Notes under the pieces: generated by a model
Databases searched by the model: none
Told to the model about the DNA's origin: nothing
What the model saw: only the letters and a program-made list of their open reading frames with translations
Position numbers and translations under genes: made by a program
Shown: one piece after another, positions 52,620 to 62,630 of the stretch
How positions within the stretch are numbered: position 1 is the first letter of the stretch
How the letters are laid out: every line of letters starts with the position of its first letter
DNA from: CAYVQZ01 sp964453435
GTDB taxonomy: Bacteria > Abyssobacteria > SURF-5
NCBI GenBank assembly: GCA_964453435.1
Contig: CAYVQZ010000008.1
Location: forward strand, 32,128-96,127
DNA: 64,000 nucleotides
Reading direction: 5' to 3'

Positions 52620-53747
52620 TCAAATGCCGTTCACTGTCGTGAACTGCACAATGTTTGCGCGCTCCTGCGATACACGCGCGATATTCATCAGAATCCCGAT
52701 TGCAAACATATTCGACAAAAGAGAACTGCCGCCATAACTGACGAGCGGCAGGGTAATGCCTTTCGTTGGAAGCATATCCACGGCGACCGCCATGTTTATC
52801 AGCGCGGTAAAGCACACCAGGAAACTCAACCCGAGCGCGAGAAAGGAAGCTTCCCTGGTTTTTGCTTTCAGCGCGATGCGGGTTCCGACGACGGCAAGAA
52901 CGGCGAAAGCAAGGTTGATCGCGACGGTTCCTATCAGGCCCATTTCCTCGCCGATAATGGAAAAGACGAAGTCGGTGTGGGCGGCGGGCAGATAGAGATA
53001 TTTTTGAAGCCCTCTGCCGGGTCCAACCCCCCACACTCCCCCGCTGCCCAGCGCAGCCATCGATTGAATAATCTGCCATCCACTGTCCGTGGGGTCCTTC
53101 CATGGGTCGATAAAAACGACGAGCCTGCGAAGCCGGTAAGGTTCCATGACGACCAGAAGCAGAAGCGAGGCGACCGCCGCGCCGGCAGTGGCCGCAACAT
53201 GCACGAAGTTCGCGCCCGCGATGAAGACCATGCAGAGGGCAGTCAATCCGATGGTAGCCGGTATTCCCAAATCCTTTCCCGCGAGGATAAGTCCCGCTAT
53301 GACTGCAACTGCCGCCATCGGCGGCAGGAATCCTCTGCGAAAGTTCTTGAGGTTCTCGGCCTTTCGGGCACAGAAACTCGCCAGGAAAAAGACGGCGGCC
53401 AGCCGCGCGAATTCGGAAGGCTGTACCGCTGTGAACCCGACAAACAGGTACCTTCTCACCCCTCCGGTAGCAACGCCCAACGGCGTGAAGACGAGCAGCA
53501 GGCCAATGACCGACATTGCGTAATAGAGCGGCCAGTACCTGGTCCAGGTCTCATATCGTATAACAGCCGCCAGAAACATGGCCGTCAATCCCACGAGGGT
53601 GAAAGCAACCATCCTCTTGAAATAGTAATAATCATCGCCCATAATCTTGTGGCCGACCAGGGCGCTTGCGCTGTAGGCCATCATGAGCCCGAAGAACAGC
53701 AGCAAGCCCGTCACGATGAGGAGGAGTCCGAACTCTTTGTTACGCAT
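52620..53747 (-). CDS. ftsW: Septal peptidoglycan glycosyltransferase FtsW
   Basis: 375 residues. SEDS polymerase of the divisome, paired with FtsI. About ten helices; MMAYSASALVGHKIMGDDYYYFKR, GGVRRYLFVGFTAVQPSEFARL, GKDLGIPATIGL, LPAAHTDFVFSIIGEEMGLIG, LPTKGITLPLVSYGGSSLLSN. Distinguished from RodA (6807) by neighbours. Overlaps murD by 37 nt. Confidence 0.96.
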   Translation of the reverse strand: MRNKEFGLLLIVTGLLLFFGLMMAYSASALVGHKIMGDDYYYFKRMVAFTLVGLTAMFLAAVIRYETWTRYWPLYYAMSVIGLLLVFTPLGVATGGVRRYLFVGFTAVQPSEFARLAAVFFLASFCARKAENLKNFRRGFLPPMAAVAVIAGLILAGKDLGIPATIGLTALCMVFIAGANFVHVAATAGAAVASLLLLVVMEPYRLRRLVVFIDPWKDPTDSGWQIIQSMAALGSGGVWGVGPGRGLQKYLYLPAAHTDFVFSIIGEEMGLIGTVAINLAFAVLAVVGTRIALKAKTREASFLALGLSFLVCFTALINMAVAVDMLPTKGITLPLVSYGGSSLLSNMFAIGILMNIARVSQERANIVQFTTVNGI

Positions 53748-55093
53748 TGCAATCCCTGAACGGCCTCTTTGAACGCTTTTCCCCGATGCTTATAGTCACG
53801 GAACATATCGAAGCTGGCACAGGCGGGGGCCAGAAGGACGCAATCGCCCGCGCAGGCGGCCGCCGCCGCTCGTTTCACCGCTTCCTGGAGAGTCGTTGCG
53901 TGTTCGATTGGCACAATATCGCCAAAGGCATCTTCCAGGAGAGGCGCATCCTCCCCAATGACAACCATTCGTTTCACGCGCTCGCGAACAACCTGCCTGA
54001 GAACACGGTAGCTGCTCTTTTTGCCGCGCCCCCCCGCTATCAGCACAACAGGCGTCGAGAAACTTTCGAGCGCCTTTTCCAGAGCGACCACGTTTGTCGC
54101 CTTGGAATCGTTCACGAAGAGAACTCCGTCGATCTCCGAGACCCTCTCGAGCCTGTGTTCGACGCCGGGGAAGGTGGCCACCGCATGTTCATAGATTTCC
54201 GGCGCCACGTTCATCGGCAGCGTGGCGGCGACGGAAGCGAGAACATTTTCGACGTTGTGCCGCCCGAACAGCGGTATCGCGCGCACATGAAAGAGCTCTC
54301 GTTCCACACCGCGGAACCTGGCTACGACCGCGTCGTTCCGAAGAAAAGCTCCCTCCCGAACCAATTCATTCATGCTGAATTCGACTTTTCCGGCCTTCGC
54401 CTGTCCGACAAGTCCCATGCAGACGCGGTCATTGCGATTCACGACGGCAAAATCAGTATCCGTCTGGTTGAGAAAAATTCGCTGTTTTGCCGCAGCGTAA
54501 TCGTCGATTGACCGATAGCGGTCGAGGTGGTCCGATGACACATTGAGCAGAACAGCGACCGTCGGCCTGAAGTGTCGTATGTTTTCCAGTTGAAAGCTGC
54601 TCACCTCGAGCACCACGATGTCCAACGAATCGTCACCTACGACTTGTGAGAACGGAATCTCTACGTTGCCCGCAAGCGCCGCTTTGAGTCCCGCCTCGAC
54701 GACAATGTGGTGTGTCAGCATGGTCGTTGTGGTCTTCCCGTTCGTGCCGGTAATCGCTACAATGGGCGCCTTGCAAAAGGCATAGGCCAGTTCGATTTCG
54801 CTAATGATATCAATCCCGGCTCTGCGAGCCCGCTCGATTGGAGGCAGAGAGGAGGGCACCCCCGGGCTGAGAACAACCAAATCCGAATCGAGCAACAGGG
54901 CCGGGTCGATACCGCCGAGGCGGTATTCGAACGGCAATCCGCGGACTTCTTTCAGCGCGTCTGTCAGTTCCTCGGGGCGCTTGTCGTCAGTGAAAGCGAC
55001 GCGCGCCTTGTGGCGGTGAAGCAATTGAGCGGCGGCTACCCCGCTTAGGCCCATTCCCACCACTGCCACTCTTTTTTCCGAGAGGGTAATCAT
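53711..55093 (-). CDS. murD: UDP-N-acetylmuramoylalanine-D-glutamate ligase
   Basis: 460 residues. RVAVVGMGLSGVAAAQLLHR, VVLSPGVPSSLPPIERAR, ATP site VAITGTNGKTTTTMLTHHIV, LEVSSFQLENIRHFRP, NVSSDHLDRYRS, HNVENVLASVAA, FVNDSKATNVVALEKAL, CVLLAPACASFDMF. Normal length and motif order. Confidence 0.97.
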   Translation of the reverse strand: MITLSEKRVAVVGMGLSGVAAAQLLHRHKARVAFTDDKRPEELTDALKEVRGLPFEYRLGGIDPALLLDSDLVVLSPGVPSSLPPIERARRAGIDIISEIELAYAFCKAPIVAITGTNGKTTTTMLTHHIVVEAGLKAALAGNVEIPFSQVVGDDSLDIVVLEVSSFQLENIRHFRPTVAVLLNVSSDHLDRYRSIDDYAAAKQRIFLNQTDTDFAVVNRNDRVCMGLVGQAKAGKVEFSMNELVREGAFLRNDAVVARFRGVERELFHVRAIPLFGRHNVENVLASVAATLPMNVAPEIYEHAVATFPGVEHRLERVSEIDGVLFVNDSKATNVVALEKALESFSTPVVLIAGGRGKKSSYRVLRQVVRERVKRMVVIGEDAPLLEDAFGDIVPIEHATTLQEAVKRAAAAACAGDCVLLAPACASFDMFRDYKHRGKAFKEAVQGLQCVTKSSDSSSS

Positions 55094-55096
55094 GAA

Positions 55097-56197
55097 TCAT
55101 CTCACCTTCAGAGTACTGAGGCTAAGCAGGGCAAACATCGCCGCAATAATCCAAAACCGTATCGTCACCTTGGTTTCCGACCAGCCCAGGAGTTCGAAAT
55201 GGTGATGCAGCGGTGCCATTTTGAACACTCTTTTGCCGCCTCTGAGCTTGTAGGACAGGACCTGGATAATGACAGAGGCCGCCTCCAGGACGAACAATCC
55301 TCCAACAATGACCAGCAGCAGTTCCTGCTTGATGAGTATCGCGACGGTGCCGAGCGCGCCGCCGAGCGCAAGCGCGCCGGTATCTCCCATAAAGACTTCG
55401 GCCGGATACGCGTTGTACCACAGGAATCCGAGACCGGCGCCCACAATCGATGCAAGCAGGATGGTCAGCTCACCGGCGCCGACGACGTGCGTTATGTACA
55501 GGTAGCTTGCAAAGTCAACCCGTCCGACAAGGTACGCCATTCCCGTGTATGCGAACGCGGCCATGATGACGGAGCCGATCGCCAGGCCGTCCAGCCCGTC
55601 GGTCAGGTTCACAGCATTGGAAGCGCCGACAATGACCAGCACCACGAACGGAATGTAGAGCAAACCCAGCGGAAGGTACATGTCTTTCAGGAAGAGGAGC
55701 TCAATCTTTGTGCCGTACTGGGGATTGACGGGGTTGTAATAAAGGTAAATGCCGAGAGCCAATCCAAGCGCTATTTGAGCCGCGAACTTGATTCGGGCGG
55801 TCAAGCCCATCGAGCGTTTTTTTCTCAATTTGATAAAGTCATCGACGAACCCGACAAGCCCGAGGAAGAAGGTGCAGGCGAGGGCCACAAGAACCAATCT
55901 GTTCCCGATATTGGCCCACAAGAAGGTGGCCACGAGAACCGAGCCTATGATGAGAACCCCACCCATGGTGGGCGTGCCGGCCTTGTTCTGGTGAATCTTG
56001 TGAAGGTCATCCACGTGTTCCTTGCGAATCTGCTGTCCCACTTTGAGCGCTTTCAGTTTCCGGATCATCCACGGCCCGAGCACTATGCTCAGCCCGAGCG
56101 ACGTCAGGGCGGCGAGAGCCGAACGAAAGGTAATGTAGGTGAACAGATTAAACGCCGAAACCGCCGGAATGAGTTTCAGGAACAAGAGATACAGCAT
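55097..56197 (-). CDS. mraY: Phospho-N-acetylmuramoyl-pentapeptide transferase
   Basis: 366 residues, ten predicted helices. Makes lipid I at the inner membrane. DDLHKIHQNKAGTPTMGGVLI, GFVDDFIKLRKKRSMGLT with the catalytic Asp pair, ASNAVNLTDGLDGLAIGS, YPAEVFMGDTGALALGGAL, and KMAPLHHHFELLGWSETKV. The ATG follows the murF stop directly. Confidence 0.98.
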   Translation of the reverse strand: MLYLLFLKLIPAVSAFNLFTYITFRSALAALTSLGLSIVLGPWMIRKLKALKVGQQIRKEHVDDLHKIHQNKAGTPTMGGVLIIGSVLVATFLWANIGNRLVLVALACTFFLGLVGFVDDFIKLRKKRSMGLTARIKFAAQIALGLALGIYLYYNPVNPQYGTKIELLFLKDMYLPLGLLYIPFVVLVIVGASNAVNLTDGLDGLAIGSVIMAAFAYTGMAYLVGRVDFASYLYITHVVGAGELTILLASIVGAGLGFLWYNAYPAEVFMGDTGALALGGALGTVAILIKQELLLVIVGGLFVLEAASVIIQVLSYKLRGGKRVFKMAPLHHHFELLGWSETKVTIRFWIIAAMFALLSLSTLKVR

Positions 56198-57583
56198 TTA
56201 CGTCTCTTCCGATAGATGTTGAACAACTTTTTCCATCTGCATTCCCCGAGACCCTTTGACAAGCACAAGGTCGCCGGGCCGAAGGATATATTTCAACGAA
56301 GCGGCAATTTCGTCGGGCGTTTCGCAGCGATATATCCGCTCCGCCTGCATCCCCCCTTCGAGGGCGCCCTCTTCGACCTGTCCTGCGAACTCCCCGCGCA
56401 GGTACAGCAAGTCGGTTTTCGTGTCGGCAACGTAGCGTCCGAGAAGCCGGTGTTCATCGCGGGAATACTTCCCGAGCTCGAGCATGTCTCCGAGCACAAG
56501 TATCCTTCTTTCGGCCTGCATAGAGAGAACCGTTGAAATCGATTCCCGCATCGCCCGCGGATTGGCGTTGTACGCGTCGTTGATAATCGTGGCCCCGCGG
56601 CATGCGCATATCTGCATCCGCATACTCGCCGGACTGAACGCGTCGAGACCCTTTTGAAGGGTTTCGGGGTCAACACCAAGCTGGACAGCGGCGGCTATCG
56701 CCGCCAGCGCGTTCATTACATTGTGCATCCCGGCGATCGGCAGCCGAATCATTTCTTTCCCGTTCAGGCGAAACACCAAGCCGGCACGGAGGTCCTGTCG
56801 CACATCGGTTGCGTAGAAATCGGCAGGCTCCCTTGCGCCGACGGTAATTATCTTTCCGCTGAACATCGAGCGCGCACGCTCAAGGGGAACCTCTTCCCGG
56901 TTCGTAACGAGGAATCCGCTGGGGGAAATGAAGGGAAGAAGCGAGCACTTCTCTTCGAGAACCCCCTCAAGCGAGCCGAGTCCTTCCAAATGCGCCGCGG
57001 CGATATTCGTGATGATTCCCGCCGTAGGTTGCACCACCTCGGCAAGTTTCCGTATTTCCCCCGGCGCATTGGAGGCAATTTCCAGCACGGCCGCCTGCGT
57101 CGTCGAATCCATGCGGAGAAGCATCAGAGGAGTTCCGATAAAGTTGTTCAAATTTCCCTCTGTCTTAAGGGTCGTGCGGAATTGACTGAGAATCGACGCA
57201 AGCATGTCCTTGGTGGTCGTCTTTCCGCAGCTTCCCGTGACGGCGACGATCGGGATATCGAATTTGGACCGGTAATTTCGCGCAAGCGTATGGAGAGCGG
57301 AAAGCGTATCACCGACCGCAATGAGAGCGGCTCTGCTGTCTGCCGCACGCGTCATGTCGGACAGCTTGTCAGCTTCTCCGATAACTCCCGCCGCACTCTT
57401 TTGCAGGGCCTCCTTCAGAAAATCATGCCCGTCAAATCTGTCCCCCTTCAGTGCAAGAAAGACATGCCCGGCGCGCAGACTGCGACTATCGGTCGAGATG
57501 CCGTCGGCGATTGTGCGGGCGTCGCCGCACAGCAGCTTTCCCCCGGCCAGTCGGGCTATTTCCCCAACGGACATTCTTTCCAC
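56198..57583 (-). CDS. murF: UDP-N-acetylmuramoyl-tripeptide-D-alanyl-D-alanine ligase
   Basis: 461 residues. Adds D-Ala-D-Ala. ISTDSRSLRAGHVFLALKG, ATP site IVAVTGSCGKTTTKDMLASIL, LKTEGNLNNFIGTPLMLL, EIASNAPGEIRKLAEV, TIINDAYNANPRAMRESI, RILVLGDMLELG, DLVLVKGSRGMQME. Three nt after murE. No ddl gene follows in this cluster. Confidence 0.97.
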   Translation of the reverse strand: MERMSVGEIARLAGGKLLCGDARTIADGISTDSRSLRAGHVFLALKGDRFDGHDFLKEALQKSAAGVIGEADKLSDMTRAADSRAALIAVGDTLSALHTLARNYRSKFDIPIVAVTGSCGKTTTKDMLASILSQFRTTLKTEGNLNNFIGTPLMLLRMDSTTQAAVLEIASNAPGEIRKLAEVVQPTAGIITNIAAAHLEGLGSLEGVLEEKCSLLPFISPSGFLVTNREEVPLERARSMFSGKIITVGAREPADFYATDVRQDLRAGLVFRLNGKEMIRLPIAGMHNVMNALAAIAAAVQLGVDPETLQKGLDAFSPASMRMQICACRGATIINDAYNANPRAMRESISTVLSMQAERRILVLGDMLELGKYSRDEHRLLGRYVADTKTDLLYLRGEFAGQVEEGALEGGMQAERIYRCETPDEIAASLKYILRPGDLVLVKGSRGMQMEKVVQHLSEET

Positions 57584-57586
57584 GCG

Positions 57587-59080
57587 TCACCTTTCGGGCT
57601 TGTGCATCGATTGCAGCCAAAGCCTCGCCACTTCACGGTCGTCGAAGTCTATGGCCGTGTCCTTGAAAATTTGATAGGTCTCGTGACCTTTGCCTGCAAT
57701 TATCACGATATCTCCGGCTTCGGCCGTTGCAAGCGCCTCTTCGATGGCCTCTCGCCGGTCAATGATGATGAGATAATGCTGGCCGCGCTCCTTGGCTCTC
57801 TTCTGAAACCCGATCTCAATATCGAGGGCTATCCTGTAGGGGTCCTCGGACCGCGGATTGTCGGAGGTAACAATCGTGAAATCGGCAAGCGAAGCAGCCA
57901 GCTTGCCCATTTCAGGCCTCTTCCCGCGGTCACGGTCGCCGCCGGCGCCGAAAACCAGTATCAGCTTCCCGTCACATATCGAGCGTGCAGACCCAAGCAA
58001 GAGTTCTAACGCCTCGGGAGTGTGCGCATAATCGACGATTACCTCGAACGGCTGCCCCTCATGTATTCGTTCGAAGCGTCCCGGCACAATGTCAAGCGAT
58101 TCGAGGCCTTGCTTGATAACGGGAATCTCGATGTCCAGACAGATGCACACACCGGTCGCCGCAAGCGCGTTATACACGCTGTGCCGGCCGAGCAATTGCA
58201 GGGAAAGCGAGAACTCCCCGCGGGGTGTAACCACGTCGAACGTGGTCCGCGAGGACGTTATCTCGATGTTTTTCGCGCACACATCTGCCGGCTTATTTAT
58301 TCCGAACGTGAGCTTCTCTGTCGCCGCGGCGCTGGCGATGTCGCCCGCGCGAGCATCGTCGGCGCATATGACGGCATATCTGCCGTCTCTTTCTCGAGAA
58401 AGTATCTCAAAGAGATGCCGTTTTGCGTTGAAATATTCATCGAGAGACTGATGGTAGTCAAGGTGGTCGAGTGAGATGTTGGTGTAGACTGCAACCTTGA
58501 AACTCAGAGCCTCCACTCGGCATTGATGGAGCGCATGAGATGAGACCTCCATCACGAAATATTTGTTTCCGGCATCAACTGCCCGCCGAATGGCCGAACT
58601 CAATTCGACGGGGCCGGGGGTTGTATTGTGCGATTTCTCGACTGCGCCACCGATGGAATAACAGATAGTTCCGATCCCAGAGGAGGGCACTCCCGCAGAG
58701 TCCAACACCGACCGAATCAAATAAAGTGTCGAACTTTTTCCGTTGGTGCCGGTAATGCCGACCACATCGAGCTCGCGCGATGGATACCCGTAGAAGGCTT
58801 CGGCCAGAAAAGCGGCGGCGACCCGACTATTCGGCACTTCCACCAGAACCGCGTCACCCGTTTCCGGCGGCGAACTCTCATACACGAGGGCCGCCGCCCC
58901 TTGTTGCAGGGCATGCCGCATGTAGCGGTGGCCGTCTTCCCGTGTTCCCGAGATTGCAATGAACAGGGCCCCCTGCGAAACTTTTCGGGAATCGGTCGAG
59001 ACACCGGTGATTTCAATGTCGGCATATCCTCCCTTGACTTCTTTCTTTGTCAACGCTTCGAGCAGGTTCGAGAGTTTCAT
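57587..59080 (-). CDS. murE: UDP-N-acetylmuramoyl-tripeptide synthase (meso-DAP type)
   Basis: 497 residues. Adds the third amino acid to UDP-MurNAc-Ala-Glu. GVSTDSRKVSQGALFIAISG, ATP site VVGITGTNGKSSTLYLIRSVL, HNTTPGPVELSSAI, MEVSSHALHQCRVEAL, VDYAHTPEALELLLGSAR, and VTSDNPRSEDP; the DNPR motif is that of meso-diaminopimelate-adding enzymes, so DAP cross-linked peptidoglycan is expected. Overlaps ftsI by 4 nt. Confidence 0.97.
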   Translation of the reverse strand: MKLSNLLEALTKKEVKGGYADIEITGVSTDSRKVSQGALFIAISGTREDGHRYMRHALQQGAAALVYESSPPETGDAVLVEVPNSRVAAAFLAEAFYGYPSRELDVVGITGTNGKSSTLYLIRSVLDSAGVPSSGIGTICYSIGGAVEKSHNTTPGPVELSSAIRRAVDAGNKYFVMEVSSHALHQCRVEALSFKVAVYTNISLDHLDYHQSLDEYFNAKRHLFEILSRERDGRYAVICADDARAGDIASAAATEKLTFGINKPADVCAKNIEITSSRTTFDVVTPRGEFSLSLQLLGRHSVYNALAATGVCICLDIEIPVIKQGLESLDIVPGRFERIHEGQPFEVIVDYAHTPEALELLLGSARSICDGKLILVFGAGGDRDRGKRPEMGKLAASLADFTIVTSDNPRSEDPYRIALDIEIGFQKRAKERGQHYLIIIDRREAIEEALATAEAGDIVIIAGKGHETYQIFKDTAIDFDDREVARLWLQSMHKPER

Positions 59081-61098
59081 AGGAGGTCTCTGCGTTCAAA
59101 AGTGATTCCACATTTTCTTCCGGCAACGATGGTCTCGCCGGGAGCGGGATTCTGTCGGATCGCAACCCCCGATCCCGTGAATTCGAATTCCGGCGAGTAC
59201 ACAGACAGCGCTTTTACAATTGCTGTCATCGTCATCCCCTGAACGTCGGGCATGCGAGGAACACCGTCGGTATGCTCAACAGCCTGCTTTTTCTTCTTCG
59301 TGGAGCGGGCCGCGACGGTAAGCGGTTGCGGAATCGTTTCGGGCGACTCGGGTTCGGGGAAAACCGATGGCGGAATCTCGAGGTAATTCAATATCCCGTG
59401 CGCTATTTTCCTGAACGCGGGAGCGGCCACCTGACTGCCATAATATTTTCCCTGCGGCGAATCCACAACGACGACGATAGCGGCGACCGGGTCGTCGGCC
59501 GGCACAAACCCGGCAAAGATTGCGACGTATTTATTGCGGTAATATCCGCCGCTTTCGAGGTCCGGCTTCTGCGCGGTTCCGGTTTTGCCCGCCACCCTGT
59601 ATCCCTTTATTCGCGCATTCACTCCCGTTCCCGACGTTACGACACGCTCCAACATCGTGGTCAGATTTCGGGCCACTTCCTCGCTCATCACAGTGCGGAC
59701 TGGTTGCGGATGTGTTTGCCTGAGGATTGCTCCATCAGGACCCAGAACCGATGATATCACGCGGGGTCTCATCAGAACCCCATCATTGGCGATGGCCGCG
59801 TATGCTTGAGCAAGCTGCACGGCGGTTACGCCGATTTCCTGCCCGATGGGAATCGAACCCATGGACAGGCCTGACCATCGTGACGGTGGGTGGACAATTC
59901 CGGCGGATTCTCCGGGAAGGTCGATGCCGGTAGTCGCTCCGAATCCGAAATACCTGATGTAATTGTGCAGAATTTGCGGCTGCAGCAGACTTACGACTTT
60001 TATCATACCGATGTTGCTGGATTCCGCAATCACATCGGCAAACGCAACCTCGCCAAGAGGGTGGACATCATGGAACGTGTGGCCATGATATCTCATTGAG
60101 CCATGCTCGCAATAGACGCGGTCCCACGGAGTTATTACGCCCCATGCAAGCGCGGCGGCCGCGGCTATCGGCTTGAACGCCGAGCCTGGCTCAAAGACGT
60201 CTGTTACAGCACGGTTTCGGAGCCGCTTCGATGCATATGTGGACGGCTTATTGGGATCGAAGGTCGGCCTGCACGCCATGGCCAGAACTTCGCCGCTTTT
60301 CGGAGCAATAACGACAGCGGAAGCGCATTCGGGGGAGTGCGCTTCCATTATGCCTTCGAGCGCATCCTCCGTACTATACTGAATATTTTCATCGATTGTC
60401 AAGACGACGTGGTTCCCATCCTTGACCTCTTTTGTCGTGGTCGCGAGAGCGACAATCTCTCGGCGGTAATTGTCTTTGATCACGATTTCCCGGCCCGCCT
60501 CGCCAGCCAACTCGGAGTTGAACTTGTATTCGATTCCCTCCAATCCCCTGTTTTCGACGTTCGAGAACCCGATGAGATTGCTGGCCAAACTCCCCTTCGG
60601 ATAGGCTCGCGCACTTTCGCTTCGAAATTCGACACCCTTCAGATTCAGGGTCTCGATTTTTTGTTTTGTTTCCATGTCGATGCCGCGTCGCAAATATACG
60701 AGATAGAGAGCCGTTGTGGTTATCTTTTCGATTATTTTATCGGCTGGCATCCGGGCATAGGGAGACAGAGCCGAAGCGAGTGCGGCCGCGTTGGTGACGC
60801 GGGAAGGAACGACACACAAGGCATACTTCTCGACCGACGCGGCCAAAAGCGTTCCGGTTCGGTCATAAATCGCGCCCCGCTTGGGATAAATTGTGATGGC
60901 CGATTTTCTCTGCTCATTCACATACTCGGTCCAGAATTCATGATTCAACACCTGGATGACGAAGAGTTTCACGATCACCGCAGCGAAACCAAGGGTCAAA
61001 ATACCAAGGCATAATTCGGCCCGAACCCTGGAAGGGTTCTGTATTTGCTCGCTGGCCAGAACCGAACCGGGCGGCTTGAACGCCAAATCGTTCCGCAT
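59077..61098 (-). CDS. ftsI: Divisome transpeptidase FtsI (PBP3) with PASTA domain
   Basis: 673 residues. Class B PBP cross-linking septal wall. Membrane helix near residues 30-50 (LCLGILTLGFAAVIVKLFVIQ), dimerisation domain (YPKRGAIYDRTGTLLA), transpeptidase with Ser306-x-x-Lys309 (PGSAFK), SSN (ESSNIGMIK) and KTGTAQ at Lys505. After about residue 610 comes a PASTA-like domain (PRMPDVQGMTMTAIVKALS; RQNPAPGETIVAG), as in SpoVD and many non-enteric FtsI proteins. 100 nt separate it from ftsL. Confidence 0.96.
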   Translation of the reverse strand: MRNDLAFKPPGSVLASEQIQNPSRVRAELCLGILTLGFAAVIVKLFVIQVLNHEFWTEYVNEQRKSAITIYPKRGAIYDRTGTLLAASVEKYALCVVPSRVTNAAALASALSPYARMPADKIIEKITTTALYLVYLRRGIDMETKQKIETLNLKGVEFRSESARAYPKGSLASNLIGFSNVENRGLEGIEYKFNSELAGEAGREIVIKDNYRREIVALATTTKEVKDGNHVVLTIDENIQYSTEDALEGIMEAHSPECASAVVIAPKSGEVLAMACRPTFDPNKPSTYASKRLRNRAVTDVFEPGSAFKPIAAAAALAWGVITPWDRVYCEHGSMRYHGHTFHDVHPLGEVAFADVIAESSNIGMIKVVSLLQPQILHNYIRYFGFGATTGIDLPGESAGIVHPPSRWSGLSMGSIPIGQEIGVTAVQLAQAYAAIANDGVLMRPRVISSVLGPDGAILRQTHPQPVRTVMSEEVARNLTTMLERVVTSGTGVNARIKGYRVAGKTGTAQKPDLESGGYYRNKYVAIFAGFVPADDPVAAIVVVVDSPQGKYYGSQVAAPAFRKIAHGILNYLEIPPSVFPEPESPETIPQPLTVAARSTKKKKQAVEHTDGVPRMPDVQGMTMTAIVKALSVYSPEFEFTGSGVAIRQNPAPGETIVAGRKCGITFERRDLL

Positions 61099-61200
61099 AC
61101 TCAGTTTGCTTTCGTCGAATATCCGGTTGCGTGGCAGGAGATTGACAAATTTCTGTTTGCCGGGAGAACCATCCGGCCCTGTCCGTTGGAGTGAGTTCGC

Positions 61201-61659
61201 TTAAGAACTGCCGGCAACCCCCGGCTCGTGCGCCACGTCGCAAGCAGAGGAATGCTTCTGACTGGACGGATTTTCCGAAGCCCGCCCACACTGTTCGGGA
61301 GCTTCTTCATCGGGCGGCTGCAAGGGTTCGTCCAGGGCAACTACCTGCCACTTCTCCAACGAAACCATTCCCAATTTATTCCGTGCAATAGACTCGATGC
61401 GCGCTGGAGCTTGCAATTGTTCGATGCGCAGATGGATGGATTCATTCTGCTTAATCAGATTCCTCTTCGTGTCTCGAAGTTCTTCGATGGGAAGCCCGAC
61501 AATGTTCATCCGTGTGTACAGCCATGCATACAGAAAGGCGGTGAGGAGTAAGGGCGCCAGAAAAGGAAGAAACCGCAGCGTTTTCTTCAGGATTTGGCGC
61601 TGCGAATTCTTCGGGCGCCTTTTTTTCTTCCTGGTGTTTTCCTTCCGATTTGCACTCAT
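61201..61659 (-). CDS. ftsL: Cell division protein FtsL
   Basis: 152 residues. Basic N terminus (RKENTRKKKRRPKNSQRQ), one membrane helix (FLPFLAPLLLTAFLYAWLYT), then a coiled coil (LRDTKRNLIKQNESIHLRIEQL) and the FtsL-typical IARNKLGMVSLEKWQVVAL. A polar tail of about 45 residues follows, longer than usual. ATGA overlap with rsmH. Identity relies on position, topology and size. Confidence 0.9.
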   Translation of the reverse strand: MSANRKENTRKKKRRPKNSQRQILKKTLRFLPFLAPLLLTAFLYAWLYTRMNIVGLPIEELRDTKRNLIKQNESIHLRIEQLQAPARIESIARNKLGMVSLEKWQVVALDEPLQPPDEEAPEQCGRASENPSSQKHSSACDVAHEPGVAGSS

Positions 61660-62630
61660 GCTGACCGCTGCCCCGCAAGTTTTTCGGCTGCCCGCAACCG
61701 CGCGCTTCGGCTGCGTGGGTTGGCTTTGACCTCATCGCTTGATGGTCGAATCGGTTTCGGCGTTATCACTTTCAACCGGGGACTTCTGCCACAGACACAC
61801 TGTGGAAAATGGGGAGGACACACGCATCCCCGCGCAGCCCGGACAAAAGTCTGTTTGACGATTCTGTCTTCCAATGAATGGAACGATATCACGCATATCC
61901 GGCCGCGGGCACGAAGAGCGGAGACTCCCGCGTTCAAAGCTTCTGCGAGATTATCGAGTTCCCGATTCACGGCAATGCGAAGCGCCTGAAAGGTTCGGGT
62001 GGCCGCGTCTATTTTATGGCGGGGTGTTCGAGGGGCCGCAGAGCGGACGATCCCGGCAAGTTCTTTGGTCGTCCGGATGGGGCGCTCTCCCCGATGTTTT
62101 ACGATTGCTTTCGCAATTCTTCGAGCGTGGCGCTCTTCGCCGAAATCTTTCAAAATACGCGCCAGTTCCTTTTCAGCGCTCTTGTTTACGATGTCGTCGG
62201 CCGTTGTGGCAAGTCGATTGTCCATCCGCATGTCCAAGGGGCCATCTTGCTGAAAACTGAATCCTCTCTCGGGCTTGTCGACCTGAAACGAGGATAGCCC
62301 GAGGTCAAACAACAGGCCGTCGATTTCCCTCACGTTCAGCCGTTCGAGCACCTCTCCCAGGTTTCTAAAATTTTCACGAATCAAAACAACATTGGGGCGT
62401 TTGCCCAATCGCTTCTTCGCAAATTCAATGGCTTCGCTGTCGCAATCAATCCCCACGAATGTGCCCGTGGCGGAGATTCGTTCAAGAATCACTTCAGCAT
62501 GTCCGCCGCCGCCCACGGTCGCATCCACGATCACCTTCCCCGGTGAGCATGCGAGCAGCTCCACGGCCGTTTCTGCCAGAACCGGCACATGGGTGGACCG
62601 GTAGCCGCCGGTGTCGGATTTAAACTCCAA
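61656..62630 (-). CDS. rsmH: 16S rRNA C1402 N4-methyltransferase
   Basis: 324 residues. THVPVLAETAVELLACSPG, SAM site VDATVGGGGHAEVILERIS, FVGIDCDSEAIEFAKKRL, LLFDLGLSSFQVDKPERGFSF (split), LDMRMD, TFQALRIAVNRELDNL, VISFHSLEDRIVKQ. Starts with TTG at 62630, 11 nt inside the STAS gene, with a weak ribosome site, so translation is probably coupled. A later GTG would begin at HVPVL. Confidence 0.96.
   Translation of the reverse strand: MEFKSDTGGYRSTHVPVLAETAVELLACSPGKVIVDATVGGGGHAEVILERISATGTFVGIDCDSEAIEFAKKRLGKRPNVVLIRENFRNLGEVLERLNVREIDGLLFDLGLSSFQVDKPERGFSFQQDGPLDMRMDNRLATTADDIVNKSAEKELARILKDFGEERHARRIAKAIVKHRGERPIRTTKELAGIVRSAAPRTPRHKIDAATRTFQALRIAVNRELDNLAEALNAGVSALRARGRICVISFHSLEDRIVKQTFVRAARGCVCPPHFPQCVCGRSPRLKVITPKPIRPSSDEVKANPRSRSARLRAAEKLAGQRSA

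Noticed and set aside
52545..53759. 404-codon open frame antisense to ftsW
   Set aside because: Composition (Arg, Gln, His, Glu rich) is typical of the complement of a membrane protein gene.
56654..58009. 451-codon open frame antisense to murF/murE
   Set aside because: Spans two certain genes on the other strand; no motif.
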